From Acidobacteriota bacterium (lineage in GTDB: Bacteria > Acidobacteriota > Aminicenantia > JBFLYD01): 64,000 nucleotides of DNA. Within the stretch, counting starts at the first letter, position 1. Every line of letters begins with the position of its first letter. Shown here piece after piece: positions 30,275 to 39,769 of the stretch. The notes under the pieces were generated by a model. It made no database searches. It was not told the DNA's origin and was given only the letters and a program-made list of their open reading frames with translations. The stretch is from assembly GCA_040756905.1 (NCBI GenBank), contig JBFLYD010000058.1:23348-87347 (forward strand), given 5' to 3'. The translations under genes were made by a program, and so were the position numbers.

Positions 30275-32148
30275 TTAGACTCAAGGAAATTTTTTATCCT
30301 TCGATAGGTACTCTCCTCATCAAGTTCTATTAATTTAAGGATTTCCTCTCTCTTTCCATGGGGCAGAATTACATCAGGAATTCCAAGGGATAAAATTTTC
30401 ATGCTGTATTTTTGCTTAGAGTCGAAAAACTCTCTGACAGCTGACCCAAAACCTCCGTTTACAATTCCTTCTTCAGCTGTGATAAGATAATTATAATTAT
30501 CCGAAAGTTCAAGAAGGAGTTCAGTATCTAAAGGTTTTACATATCTTGCGTTTATAACTTTTAAGTTTTTTCCTTCCCTTTCCAGTTTTTGTGCAACACG
30601 CAGGCAAGGGTAAACCATTGAACCTATAGAAATTATAACACCCATATCACCATCTTTTAGTATTTCGCTTTTTCCTATCGGAGTTACCCTAAATTCTTTA
30701 TCTATGTCTATACCTATTCCGTATCCTTTAGGGTATCTTATAAAAACAGGCCTGTTTTCTAAATATCCAGTATACATCATGTGCCTTAATTCATTTTCAT
30801 CTTTAGGAGCCATTATTATTACGTTCGGGAAAGGCCTCAGGTATGCCATATCGAAAATTCCCTGATGGGTAGGACCATCATCAGAGACGATTCCTGATCT
30901 ATCGAGACAGAAAAGAATTGGTACATTCATAAGAGAGACATCGTGGTAAATCTGGTCATAAGCCCTTTGAAGAAATGTGGAGTAAATTGCAACTACAGGT
31001 TTGTATCCCTGCAAGGCCAGACCGCATGCAAAATTAACTGCATGTTGTTCTGCAATACCAACATCAAAAAATCTATTCGGGAATTTTTTTGAAAAATCCA
31101 TCAGACCGGTCCCTTCGGGCATGGCAGCTGTTATTGCTATCACTCTTTTATCTCTTTCTGCCAGTTCAACTGAAGTTTTTCCGAAGATTGATGAATAGGT
31201 TGGAGGACTATCTTTAACAATAAATTTACCTGTTTTTTTATCAAATGGAGAAGCACTGTGAAATTTTGATGGTTCTTTCTGGGCAGGAATGTATCCCATT
31301 CCTTTCCTGGTAACTGTGTGGATTAATATAGGTCCATTGTATTTTTTAGCTTCATAAAAAGTCTGAATGAGCATTTCAATGTTATGTCCCCTCACAGGAC
31401 CCATATACTTTATTCCAAGGTCTTCAAACAGACTTCCTGGAATTAACATTTTCTTCACAGCTTCTTCAAAACGCCTTGTAACTCTAAACATTAATCTTCC
31501 CACAGCAGGGATACTCTTAACAGCACTTTCTGTTAATTCTTTTGCTCTTCTAAAAAATTGCCCTGAGACAAGATAATTTAAATATCCTGAAATGGCCCCA
31601 ACATTTGGAGATATTGACATTTCATTATCATTTAGAATTATTATTAATTTTTTTTTAAGATGACCTATCTGATTGAGAGCCTCTAAGGCCATTCCCCCTG
31701 TAAGAGAGCCATCTCCTACAACAGCAATTATGTAAAAATCTTCCCCTTTTAAATCTCTTGCCACTGCCATCCCAAGGGCTGCAGATAGAGAAGTGGAAGC
31801 ATGGCCGGTGTTATAAATATCGAAGGAACTTTCTTCGATGTTCGGGAAGCCTCCAATTCCCTTATATTGTCTTAAAGTTTTGAATCTATTCCTTCTTCCT
31901 GTGATTAATTTATGGGTATAGCATTGATGCCCTACATCCCATAATATCTTATCTACAGGCGTATCAAAAACAAAGTGAAGAGCCAGTGTTAGCTCGACAA
32001 CTCCTAAATTGGACGAAAGATGCCCTCCGTTTTTTGATACCACATCTATTATTTCCTCTCTTATTTCTTGGGAAAGGTTAATAAGTTCTTCTTTTGATAG
32101 TCTTTTTAAATCACGAGGTTCATTGATTGTATCCAGAATTCTTCCCAT
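30271..32148 (-). CDS. dxs: 1-deoxy-D-xylulose-5-phosphate synthase
   Basis: A 625-aa thiamine-diphosphate transketolase-like enzyme, normal length. The cofactor motif runs from VGDGSLTGGMALEAL to NDNEMSISPN, and the pyrimidine-domain FVGIAEQHAV-type motif reads FDVGIAEQHAV. It makes DXP from pyruvate and glyceraldehyde-3-phosphate, the first step of the MEP isoprenoid pathway. It overlaps ispA by 1 bp, placing two isoprenoid genes in one operon. Confidence 0.96.
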   Translation of the reverse strand: MGRILDTINEPRDLKRLSKEELINLSQEIREEIIDVVSKNGGHLSSNLGVVELTLALHFVFDTPVDKILWDVGHQCYTHKLITGRRNRFKTLRQYKGIGGFPNIEESSFDIYNTGHASTSLSAALGMAVARDLKGEDFYIIAVVGDGSLTGGMALEALNQIGHLKKKLIIILNDNEMSISPNVGAISGYLNYLVSGQFFRRAKELTESAVKSIPAVGRLMFRVTRRFEEAVKKMLIPGSLFEDLGIKYMGPVRGHNIEMLIQTFYEAKKYNGPILIHTVTRKGMGYIPAQKEPSKFHSASPFDKKTGKFIVKDSPPTYSSIFGKTSVELAERDKRVIAITAAMPEGTGLMDFSKKFPNRFFDVGIAEQHAVNFACGLALQGYKPVVAIYSTFLQRAYDQIYHDVSLMNVPILFCLDRSGIVSDDGPTHQGIFDMAYLRPFPNVIIMAPKDENELRHMMYTGYLENRPVFIRYPKGYGIGIDIDKEFRVTPIGKSEILKDGDMGVIISIGSMVYPCLRVAQKLEREGKNLKVINARYVKPLDTELLLELSDNYNYLITAEEGIVNGGFGSAVREFFDSKQKYSMKILSLGIPDVILPHGKREEILKLIELDEESTYRRIKNFLESK

Positions 32149-32996
32149 TAATTTTTTCTCTCGACTGTTAGTTTAGCAAGGTAAATAAGAGGAGGATATT
32201 TGCATCCCATCGTTTCTATTTCTTCAATTGCCTGTTCAACCAGGGCTTTTGCTCTCTGTTTTGCATTATCTACTCCAAAAAGATGGGCATAATTCCTTTC
32301 ATGAAAGTTTTTCTTTTTTTCGTCTTTCATTAGATCGAGAAGATCATCTGTAATCTGAAAAGCAAGTCCCAATTTTTCTCCAAATTGATATATTTTTCTC
32401 TGGGAATTTTCGCTTAATCCAGCCATTACAGCTCCAATTTGGCATGAAGCAGCGATTAACGAACCAGTCTTTTTCAAATGAATCTCATCAAAATCAGATT
32501 CTTTTGAGATATTTATGTTCAATTCCATTGCCTGGCCTTTTAAAAGGCCATTAAATCCATATGAATTTGATAAGATTTCAATTGCCTTTAATTTTTTCTT
32601 TTCAAAACCTTTTTTCGAAGGATATTTTGAAATTATGTAAAATGCCAGAGAGATTAAAGAATCTCCTGCTAACATTGCCAATGCATCTCCGAAGACTTTA
32701 TGATTTGAAGGCTTTCCTCTTCTCCAGTCATCATTATCCATGATTGGTAAATCATCGTGAATCAGGGAGGAGGTATGGATCATTTCGACTGCACAACTCG
32801 AGGGGAGAAGATTTTCTTCCTCTCCATCAAATGCTTCTCCAACTGCAATTAGAAGGAGGGGCCGAAATCTTTTTCCTTCGGATAAGAGGCTGTAAGAAAC
32901 GGATTGCTTGAGGGGGAAATCTTCTTCTCCCAAGTAATGTTTAAGGGCTGATTCAATTTTTTCTCTTTTTAGTTTTATATACTCATCGACCTTCAT
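32148..32996 (-). CDS. ispA: Farnesyl/geranyl diphosphate synthase (polyprenyl synthetase)
   Basis: About 282 aa from ATG 32996 (MKVDEYIKLK); a longer frame to 33026 runs further into xseB. First Asp-rich motif DDLPIMDNDD, second motif DDLLD, as in short-chain trans-prenyltransferases. It condenses IPP with DMAPP/GPP. It lies between xseB and dxs, the classic xseA-xseB-ispA-dxs order, and its start overlaps the xseB end by 14 bp. Confidence 0.92.
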   Translation of the reverse strand: MKVDEYIKLKREKIESALKHYLGEEDFPLKQSVSYSLLSEGKRFRPLLLIAVGEAFDGEEENLLPSSCAVEMIHTSSLIHDDLPIMDNDDWRRGKPSNHKVFGDALAMLAGDSLISLAFYIISKYPSKKGFEKKKLKAIEILSNSYGFNGLLKGQAMELNINISKESDFDEIHLKKTGSLIAASCQIGAVMAGLSENSQRKIYQFGEKLGLAFQITDDLLDLMKDEKKKNFHERNYAHLFGVDNAKQRAKALVEQAIEEIETMGCKYPPLIYLAKLTVERKN

Positions 32997-33309
32997 TTTC
33001 CTCTTCCGAGTTAAGTTCCTCTTCATCTATTATTTCCTCCTCCTCTTCCTCTTCTTCTTCCCCCTCTTCCTCTTCTAAATCTTCCTCTTTTAGTTTAAAA
33101 TCTTGCTTTTTAAATTCTCCCTTTTCGTCTTTTAATAGGATTTCGACTTTTCTTTCAGCCTTTTCCAATTCATCTCTGAGGTATCTTGAAATTTTAAGAC
33201 CTTTCTCAAACAACTCAATTGATTTTGCCAATGGAATGTTTCCAGCTTCTAATTTTTCGACTATTTTTTCAAGGTCTGCGAGAGCCTTTTCAAAATTGAT
33301 CTCTTCCAT
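32983..33309 (-). CDS. xseB: Exodeoxyribonuclease VII small subunit with acidic tail
   Basis: I choose ATG 33309 because GGAGG lies 6 nt upstream; an in-frame ATG at 33321 contains that site. Residues 1-62 are a normal XseB (FEKALADLEKIVEKLEAG, then IELFEKGLKIS). The remaining 45 or so residues are an unusual, almost purely acidic tail, mostly Glu and Asp. A TATAAT-like hexamer on the minus strand (33329-33334) may give a local promoter. XseB joins XseA in single-strand exonuclease VII. Confidence 0.9.
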   Translation of the reverse strand: MEEINFEKALADLEKIVEKLEAGNIPLAKSIELFEKGLKISRYLRDELEKAERKVEILLKDEKGEFKKQDFKLKEEDLEEEEGEEEEEEEEEIIDEEELNSEEENEGR

Positions 33310-33362
33310 TGTATCCTCCATTTATCTAATTATAATATAAAAAAATTAAAAATATTTATCAT

Positions 33363-34721
33363 TTAATCCTTATTTTTCACAATATCTTCTACTTGGCACA
33401 TCAACTCACCTTTATGCAATATTATATTGACAGAATCTCCTTTTCCTACCTGAGAGGCCTCTTTTATTATTAAATTATCTTTCATTGTGATTGAATAACC
33501 CCTCTCTAAAACATTGAGGGGGGAAAGAGAGATTAATCTTTCCTTTAGGGATTCATATTTAGAATTATAGATTAAAAATTTATATTTAAAATTCCCCAGT
33601 ATTTTTTGTTCAAGAACTGATATATTTAATTTATGAGATGGTAAAATTTTAGTCAGACTTTCAAATGATAAAAAATTAACAAAAACAGAAATTTTTTCCC
33701 TGAGTTTTTTCAATTTCTCCAGAATGATTTTTTCTGAAAGAATTTCAATATCATCGATTCTTTGTTTCAGATTTCGAATCTTTGATTGAACTTCAGAAAA
33801 AGCTCGATTCTTTTCCAGAGTAATAACTCTTGATTTTAAATCTGAAAGGATAAATTTTATCGAATTCATCACCATTATTTTTAAATCTTTGACACGACTT
33901 CTGAGGGTTTCTTCTGGCTTCACAATAAAATGGGCTGCAGCAGATGGTGTAGGAGAGCGATGGTCAGCTACAAAATCTGCTATCGTAAAATCAATTTCAT
34001 GCCCTACTGCAGATATTACCGGAATTCTTGAGCTGAATATGGCTCTCGCTACACTCTCTTCATTAAAAGCCCATAAATCCTCAATAGAGCCTCCACCTCT
34101 TCCCGTGATTATTACTTCAATCTCAGAGAGTTTGTTCAGATAACGAATTCCCTCAGAGATTTCCTGAGAAGCTCCATCGCCCTGAACTTTAACTGGATAT
34201 ATTAGAATGTTTATTCTGGAAGACTTCGATGTGATTATTCTTACCATATCAGAAATGGCTGCACCCTCTGGAGACGTGACAATCCCAACCCATTTTGGAA
34301 AGGGAGGTATTGGTTTTTTGTATTTTTCATCGAAAAGACCCTCTTTTCTCAATTTTTCCTTTATTTTTTCAAATGCTTTTTGTAATTCTCCAATTCCATA
34401 CTCTTCGATTTTCTCAACTACAATCTGATATTCACCCCTCGGCTCATAAACAGTGATTTTGCCTTCCGCTATAACTTTAAGACCATTCCTTAATTCAAAA
34501 TTTATGTTATTCGTCCTGTTTTTAAACATAACAGCTCTGATCTGGCTCCATTCATCCTTGAGAGAAAAATATATGTGTCCAGATGAGTAATGAACATGAA
34601 GGTTTGATATCTCCCCTTCTATTTTTATGTAAGGAAACGTTAGTTCCAGATTTAACCTTATAAGCTGAGTAATTTCAGAAACTTTATATATTCTTTCAGA
34701 TGAGATTAACTCTTCTTTCAA
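33363..34721 (-). CDS. xseA: Exodeoxyribonuclease VII large subunit
   Basis: About 452 aa. The N-terminal OB domain (YKVSEITQLI, then GEISN and SGHIYFSLKDE) is followed by the catalytic domain with VGIVTSPEGAAISD, GRGGGSIEDLWAFNEE and SAVGHEIDFTIADFVADHRSPTPSAAA (shown here in shorter known family blocks), then a coiled-coil region and a C-terminal ERGYSI motif. I take TTG 34721 (GAGGA upstream, next to the ymdB stop). Another TTG at 34757 would overlap ymdB by 35 bp. Confidence 0.92.
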   Translation of the reverse strand: MKEELISSERIYKVSEITQLIRLNLELTFPYIKIEGEISNLHVHYSSGHIYFSLKDEWSQIRAVMFKNRTNNINFELRNGLKVIAEGKITVYEPRGEYQIVVEKIEEYGIGELQKAFEKIKEKLRKEGLFDEKYKKPIPPFPKWVGIVTSPEGAAISDMVRIITSKSSRINILIYPVKVQGDGASQEISEGIRYLNKLSEIEVIITGRGGGSIEDLWAFNEESVARAIFSSRIPVISAVGHEIDFTIADFVADHRSPTPSAAAHFIVKPEETLRSRVKDLKIMVMNSIKFILSDLKSRVITLEKNRAFSEVQSKIRNLKQRIDDIEILSEKIILEKLKKLREKISVFVNFLSFESLTKILPSHKLNISVLEQKILGNFKYKFLIYNSKYESLKERLISLSPLNVLERGYSITMKDNLIIKEASQVGKGDSVNIILHKGELMCQVEDIVKNKD

Positions 34722-34722
34722 T

Positions 34723-35526
34723 TTATATTTCCTCGCGAAAGATTCTTTTAATTTCAACAGATTTTCCTGTATTTCGATCTATTCTAATTACTACAGCCCA
34801 GAATATGCTTTTCCCTTTTTCTATTTCGAATCTATGAGGAATTCCATAAAGGAAACGGGTAATTGCATCTTCTCTTTTTATTCCTATCACAGAATCTTTT
34901 GCTCCTACCATTCCCACATCAGTTATGTAAGCAGTTCCCTTTGGGAGTATCCTTTCATCTGCTGTTGGAATATGGGTATGAGTTCCTATTACAGCAGATA
35001 CTTTTCCATCGAGAAACCATCCAATCGCAACTTTTTCAGAAGTCGCTTCTCCATGGAAATCAACAATTATCACGGATGTTTTTTCTTTGAGTATTTCGAT
35101 TTCCCTAACAGCTGATTCAAAAGGACAGTCAATTGGCTCCATGAAGATTCTTCCCTGAAGGTTCAGAATTCCTACTGGCTTTTCATTGGAATCTTTCCAT
35201 AAAAAAACCCCTCTTCCAGGTGCTCTTTTAGGATAATTGGCTGGTCTTAATATTCTTGGATCTTGTTCCAGAAGATCGAGTGCTTCTTTTTTATCCCATA
35301 CATGATTTCCCGAAGTTATCACATCTACTCCATAGCTGATTATTTCATAGGCCTTTTCACTTGTTAGGCCAAAGCCTCCAGCTAAATTTTCTCCATTTGC
35401 AATTACCAAATCGATGGAGAATTCTTTTTTTAATGGAGGTATGAATTCTCTTAGTAACCTTCTCCCTGGTCTTCCAACTACATCCCCGATGAAAAGAACA
35501 TTGAGAATGTTATCTTGCATATTCAA
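34723..35526 (-). CDS. ymdB: YmdB-family metallophosphoesterase
   Basis: A 267-aa protein of the TIGR00282/YmdB family. Metal-binding motifs are visible: GDVVGRPGR near residue 15, [23 protein letters not shown] and GTHTHIPT. Bacillus YmdB is a cyclic-nucleotide phosphodiesterase affecting biofilm and motility. It is immediately downstream of rny (17-bp overlap), a widespread pairing. Confidence 0.92.
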   Translation of the reverse strand: MNMQDNILNVLFIGDVVGRPGRRLLREFIPPLKKEFSIDLVIANGENLAGGFGLTSEKAYEIISYGVDVITSGNHVWDKKEALDLLEQDPRILRPANYPKRAPGRGVFLWKDSNEKPVGILNLQGRIFMEPIDCPFESAVREIEILKEKTSVIIVDFHGEATSEKVAIGWFLDGKVSAVIGTHTHIPTADERILPKGTAYITDVGMVGAKDSVIGIKREDAITRFLYGIPHRFEIEKGKSIFWAVVIRIDRNTGKSVEIKRIFREEI

Positions 35527-37078
35527 CAGCCCTCATTTCTCTTATCACGGTTACTTTTATCTGCCCTGGAAATTCTAACTCTGATTTAATTCTTTTTGCT
35601 ATTTCTCTTGAGAGAAATATCGCTCCCTCATCATTTACTCTTTGACTCTCCACGATTATTCTCACTTCTCTTCCTGCCTGTAGGGCATAACACTTAGAAA
35701 CTCCATCAAATGATTTGCCTATTTCCTCCAATTTTTCGAGTCTTTTTATGTAATTTTCCAGTAACTCTCTTCTTGCTCCCGGCCTCGCTGCTGACAGACT
35801 ATCAGCGGCCTGAACTAACACGGCCTCGATAGATGGAAATTCTACTTCTTGGTGATGGGAAGCAATGGCTTTTACTATCTCTTCATTTTCTCCATATTTT
35901 TTCGCAAGCTCAACGCTTAATTCAGTATGAGTTCCTTCTATCTCCCTGTCAATAGCTTTTCCTATATCGTGGAGAAGGCCTGCACGGAGTGCAATCTGAG
36001 AATTGGCTCTGAGTTCAGCCGCCATAAAAGCACTTAAGTAAGCAACTTCTTTTGAATGATTCAGAACATTCTGCCCATAACTTGTTCTATATTTAAGTTT
36101 TCCCAATAATTTAACGAGCTCTGGATGAATATCCTTTAATCCAAACTCAAGTATCACAGTTTCCCCTTCCTGTTTGATTTTTTCTTCAAATTCCTCTTTT
36201 ACTTTTTCAACGACTTCCTCTATTCTTGCGGGATGTATTCTTCCGTCTAAAATTAGCCTATCAAGAGATATTCTTGCTATCTCCCTTCTTATTGGATCAA
36301 AACTGGAAATTGTCACTGACTCTGGAGTGTCGTCAACGATTAAGTCCACACCCGTGCACATCTCAAGAGCACGGATATTTCTTCCTTCCCTTCCTATTAT
36401 CCTACCTTTCATTTCATCTGATGGTAAATCTACAATTGTAATCGTACTTTCTACTACATGTTCAGATGCAGTTTTCTGAATCGCAAGGGAAAGTATTTTC
36501 TTAGCCTGAAGATTTGCTGTCTCTTTTATTTCTTCTTCTATACTTTTTATGATTTGAGAGGCTTCATGTCTGGCATCACTCTCAATTTTTGAGATAAGAA
36601 GCTTTTTTGCTTCCTCCTGGGTTAAACCTGAAATTTTTTCCAGCTCTTTAATTTCCTGGGAGATTAATTCATCATATCTTTTCTTCTGATCTTCAATGCT
36701 TCTTTCCTTTGAATATAGCTCTCTTTCTCTTTTTGAAATCTCTCTTTCTCTCGATTCAAGCACAAATGATTTTTTCTCCAGAGTTTCCTCCTTATGGAGA
36801 AGCCTCCTTTCCATTTCATTCAATTTATTTCTTTTATCTCTTGTCTGTCTTTCAAATTCCGATTTCAAATTTATCAATTTTTCTTTCGTTTCAATTTCTG
36901 CTTCTCTTTTAATTCTTTCAGCTTCTTTTCTTGCTTCTTCTTTTGTGACTGAAATTTCTTCCTCTGCTTTTTTAAGTCCCTTCTTTAGAGATTTTGTTTT
37001 CAATAGAAGGAATGTAAATAAACCCATAAAAATTAGGGTTAAACCTCCAATGGCAATTAATGTTATATTTAAATTCAT
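35510..37078 (-). CDS. rny: Ribonuclease Y
   Basis: A 522-aa protein with an N-terminal transmembrane helix (about residues 5-26), a long charged coiled coil (to about 200), a KH domain ([15 protein letters not shown]), and an HD domain ([16 protein letters not shown]) with the HD pair. RNase Y is the membrane-anchored endonuclease that starts mRNA decay in bacteria lacking RNase E. The gene has AGGAGGAG before ATG 37078 and heads the rny-ymdB-xseA-xseB-ispA-dxs-tlyA-nadK run. Confidence 0.95.
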   Translation of the reverse strand: MNLNITLIAIGGLTLIFMGLFTFLLLKTKSLKKGLKKAEEEISVTKEEARKEAERIKREAEIETKEKLINLKSEFERQTRDKRNKLNEMERRLLHKEETLEKKSFVLESREREISKRERELYSKERSIEDQKKRYDELISQEIKELEKISGLTQEEAKKLLISKIESDARHEASQIIKSIEEEIKETANLQAKKILSLAIQKTASEHVVESTITIVDLPSDEMKGRIIGREGRNIRALEMCTGVDLIVDDTPESVTISSFDPIRREIARISLDRLILDGRIHPARIEEVVEKVKEEFEEKIKQEGETVILEFGLKDIHPELVKLLGKLKYRTSYGQNVLNHSKEVAYLSAFMAAELRANSQIALRAGLLHDIGKAIDREIEGTHTELSVELAKKYGENEEIVKAIASHHQEVEFPSIEAVLVQAADSLSAARPGARRELLENYIKRLEKLEEIGKSFDGVSKCYALQAGREVRIIVESQRVNDEGAIFLSREIAKRIKSELEFPGQIKVTVIREMRAVEYAR

Positions 37079-37238
37079 GTATCTCCTCCTTTAAATACGG
37101 CTTATTAGAAGTTAGAAGGAGTCGAAAGTTGGGAGGGATGCATTAAAGTTTAGAAGAAAATTTAGGTAAATTTTTTTTAATTTAATTTTCTTATCATATA
37201 TTTTAATAAATCTTATTTTATTCTTTTTTTTCATTTGT

Positions 37239-37523
37239 TTAATTCTGTTTTTCCTCCAAACTCTCTAACCACTTTTCAATCCTTCTAAAAGCCTCATCAT
37301 ATTTAACTAACTTTTTTTTATGTTGAAAAAGTTCATCTGTAATGTGTAAAGCGGTTAGAATTGCTAATTTATACGGCTCAATCAGCCCAGAATTTAATTC
37401 GACTTGTTTCATTTTAGAATCTAAATATTCTGCTATTTCTCTTATCTCTTCCTCCGAATAATCCTTTAGTTTTATAGAAAATTGATTTCCTCCAATTTCT
37501 AAATTTATTATTTTGTCATTCAA
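37239..37523 (-). CDS. zapA: Cell division protein ZapA
   Basis: A 94-aa protein of the ZapA family. The N-terminal strand set INLEIGGNQFSIKL is followed by the EEIREIAEYLDSKM helix and a C-terminal coiled coil. ZapA bundles FtsZ filaments. It overlaps the ZapB-like gene by 4 bp. The 160-bp gap after it contains no recognisable gene or RNA. Confidence 0.85.
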   Translation of the reverse strand: MNDKIINLEIGGNQFSIKLKDYSEEEIREIAEYLDSKMKQVELNSGLIEPYKLAILTALHITDELFQHKKKLVKYDEAFRRIEKWLESLEEKQN

Positions 37524-37708
37524 ATTTCAATTTCCTCAATTTTATTTAAAATATATTCGATCTTGGATTTAATTAATTCTCTGTCCTCTTTCAAATTTTT
37601 TATTTCTTCTTTCAATTTTTCATTTTCCTCCTTAAGTTTTTTTAAACTTTCAATTAAATTTATTACTTTTCCTTCTAACATTTTAATGTTGTCTTGCTCT
37701 ATTGTCAA
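37520..37708 (-). CDS. Short coiled-coil protein, ZapB-like
   Basis: About 62 aa, entirely coiled coil with heptads (LIESLKKLKEENEKLKEEI). I start it at TTG 37708 because AAGGAGG lies 6 nt upstream; an in-frame GTG at 37729 contains that site. Small coiled-coil genes coupled to zapA usually encode ZapB-like divisome linkers. The assignment rests on shape and position, not on specific motifs. Confidence 0.65.
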   Translation of the reverse strand: MTIEQDNIKMLEGKVINLIESLKKLKEENEKLKEEIKNLKEDRELIKSKIEYILNKIEEIEI

Positions 37709-37725
37709 ATTTATTCCTCCTTTCT

Positions 37726-39768
37726 TCACGGACTTTTCTGTCGAAGTTTTATATCAATTTTTTCTTTTAATTTTTTTATTAATTCCATATGTAAAAGATT
37801 TACTTCTTCATCTTTAAGAGTTCTATCGATGCTTCTGTATACAAAACTCATAGTCATACTAACTTTTTCTGGAGGAACATTACCCCCTGAGAAGATATCC
37901 CATAAATAGAATTTCTCAAGTTCTTTAATTTTTAATGATAGTATTGTTTCTTCTATCTTTGAATAAGGGGTTTTCCTATCCACAATGAATGAGATATCCC
38001 TGGTTATAGATGGAAATCGAGAGATTGGTTCAAATTCAAATTTATGTTCTTCATCAAGGATTCTATCAAGGTCCAATTCTGAATAAACGACTTTTTTTTC
38101 TATTTGAAATTTTTTCGCAATAGAATCATTTAAAATTCCTAAGGAGCCGACTTTCTCGTTATAAATAAATATCTCAAGGCAGGAGTCTTGTTCATAGATG
38201 TTTTCAGATAATTCTTTAAATTTAATTGATTTTATTCCCAAATTTTCTAAAAGATGACTTATACTCCCCTTTAAGTGGAATACATCAAAAAGCATTTCCT
38301 TTTCAAGCCAGCTTTTTCCATGTATAAAACCAGAGCCTGCAACTCCCAGGGATAATTTTTCAATGATTTTTCCATTTTCTCTTCTGTAGATATTTCCGAC
38401 TTCAAAAATCCTTACCTCATCAATACCTCTGCTCATGTTTAAAGAAATACTCTCAAGGAGTGATGCGATTAGGGACCTTCTCATCTGAGAAAATTTTGAT
38501 GAAATGGGGTTTTTGAGAAAAATTGGCTCTCCTTTTAAAAAGTCTTCATTACAAGGGTTAATGAAGCTGAAATTGATGACCTCATCATAACCTTCCTTGA
38601 ATAGAATTTCTCTGATTTTTTTTATCTTATTTCGTCTTTTCCCTATGTATATTTCACTTTCGATTGTAGCAGGCAACTCTGAAGGAATTTTTTCGTATCC
38701 AAAGTATCTGGCAACTTCTTCAATTAAATCAGCCTCATGAGTAACATCATTTCTTCGAGAAGGAATAGTCACATCCCATTTTCCTTTACCAGTTTTGACG
38801 ACATTGAATCCAAGTTTTGTCAAAGTTTTTTTAACAAATTTATCCTGTATTGAAACCCCTGTCAGCTCCTGAAGCTTTTCTTTTCTCAAAATCACTTTCC
38901 TCTCTGGAATCCTTTCTGGGTAAATATCTATGACCCCTTTGGATATCTTTCCTCCAAACTTCCAGAAGAGGTTTCCACAGATTCTTGCAGCAACAGGTGG
39001 AAATTCCCAATCAGTTCCTCTCTCGAATCTATAGGAAGCCTCTGTGGCAAGGTTGATTTTTTTGGATGTTCTTCTTATGGATACTGGATTAAAATATGCG
39101 CTTTCTATAAAGATATTTTTTGTATTTTCTGAGATTCCTGAGTTTTCTCCGCCAATGATACCTGCGATAGCTAAGGGTTTTTTCCCATCTGCAATCACAA
39201 GTATTTCATTGTCAAGGATTCTCTCTACGCCATCCAGAGTAATTATTTTTTCACCATTCTTAGCTTTTCTTACTAAAATTTTATTTTCTTCAATTTTTTC
39301 TAAATCAAAGGCATGGATCGGGTGGCCTGTAAGAAGAAGAACATAGTTGGTTAGATCGACAGCGAGATTTATCGACCTTACGCCGAGGTATTCCAGTCTT
39401 TTTTTTAGCCATACAGGAGATTCTGTAACATTAAAATCTCTTACCAGAATTCCGGAGTATCGGGGACACAAATCATAATCGATGATTTTAACATCTATCA
39501 CATTTTCAATGGCTTCTTCGATTTCTCGATAGGTTGCTCTTACTTTTTTTAGAGGTACATTGTATATGGCTGAAATTTCCCTTGCGATTCCCATATGCCC
39601 TAAGCAATCGGGTCTATTAGGAGTAACTTCGATGTTAAGAATTATATCATCCTCTTTTTTTATAACTTCTTCCCCAGGAAATCCTTTCATATATAAATCT
39701 TCAACCAATTTTTCTAATGGTGTGGTGAAATTCACCAGTTCTTTTATCCAGTTCAAACTTATTTTCAT
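37726..39768 (-). CDS. pheT: Phenylalanyl-tRNA synthetase beta subunit lacking the EMAP-type domain
   Basis: At 680 aa it is about 110-120 residues shorter than the usual bacterial PheT. The first 40 residues (MKISLNWIKELVNF) are normal. The signature TPNRPDCLGHMGIAREI then follows at about residue 49 instead of about 165, so the OB-fold (EMAP II/B2) tRNA-binding domain is missing while B1, B3/B4, B5 and the catalytic-like core (ERGTD, RRND) remain. The C-terminal anticodon-binding B8 domain is present (RFPSITRDISFIVD). It is coupled to pheS with a 1-bp gap. Confidence 0.93.
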   Translation of the reverse strand: MKISLNWIKELVNFTTPLEKLVEDLYMKGFPGEEVIKKEDDIILNIEVTPNRPDCLGHMGIAREISAIYNVPLKKVRATYREIEEAIENVIDVKIIDYDLCPRYSGILVRDFNVTESPVWLKKRLEYLGVRSINLAVDLTNYVLLLTGHPIHAFDLEKIEENKILVRKAKNGEKIITLDGVERILDNEILVIADGKKPLAIAGIIGGENSGISENTKNIFIESAYFNPVSIRRTSKKINLATEASYRFERGTDWEFPPVAARICGNLFWKFGGKISKGVIDIYPERIPERKVILRKEKLQELTGVSIQDKFVKKTLTKLGFNVVKTGKGKWDVTIPSRRNDVTHEADLIEEVARYFGYEKIPSELPATIESEIYIGKRRNKIKKIREILFKEGYDEVINFSFINPCNEDFLKGEPIFLKNPISSKFSQMRRSLIASLLESISLNMSRGIDEVRIFEVGNIYRRENGKIIEKLSLGVAGSGFIHGKSWLEKEMLFDVFHLKGSISHLLENLGIKSIKFKELSENIYEQDSCLEIFIYNEKVGSLGILNDSIAKKFQIEKKVVYSELDLDRILDEEHKFEFEPISRFPSITRDISFIVDRKTPYSKIEETILSLKIKELEKFYLWDIFSGGNVPPEKVSMTMSFVYRSIDRTLKDEEVNLLHMELIKKLKEKIDIKLRQKSP

Positions 39769-39769
39769 T

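Noticed and set aside
37079..37238. A 6S RNA gene beside zapA, a common place for it
   Set aside because: The sequence is AT-rich and forms no obvious long central-bubble hairpin.
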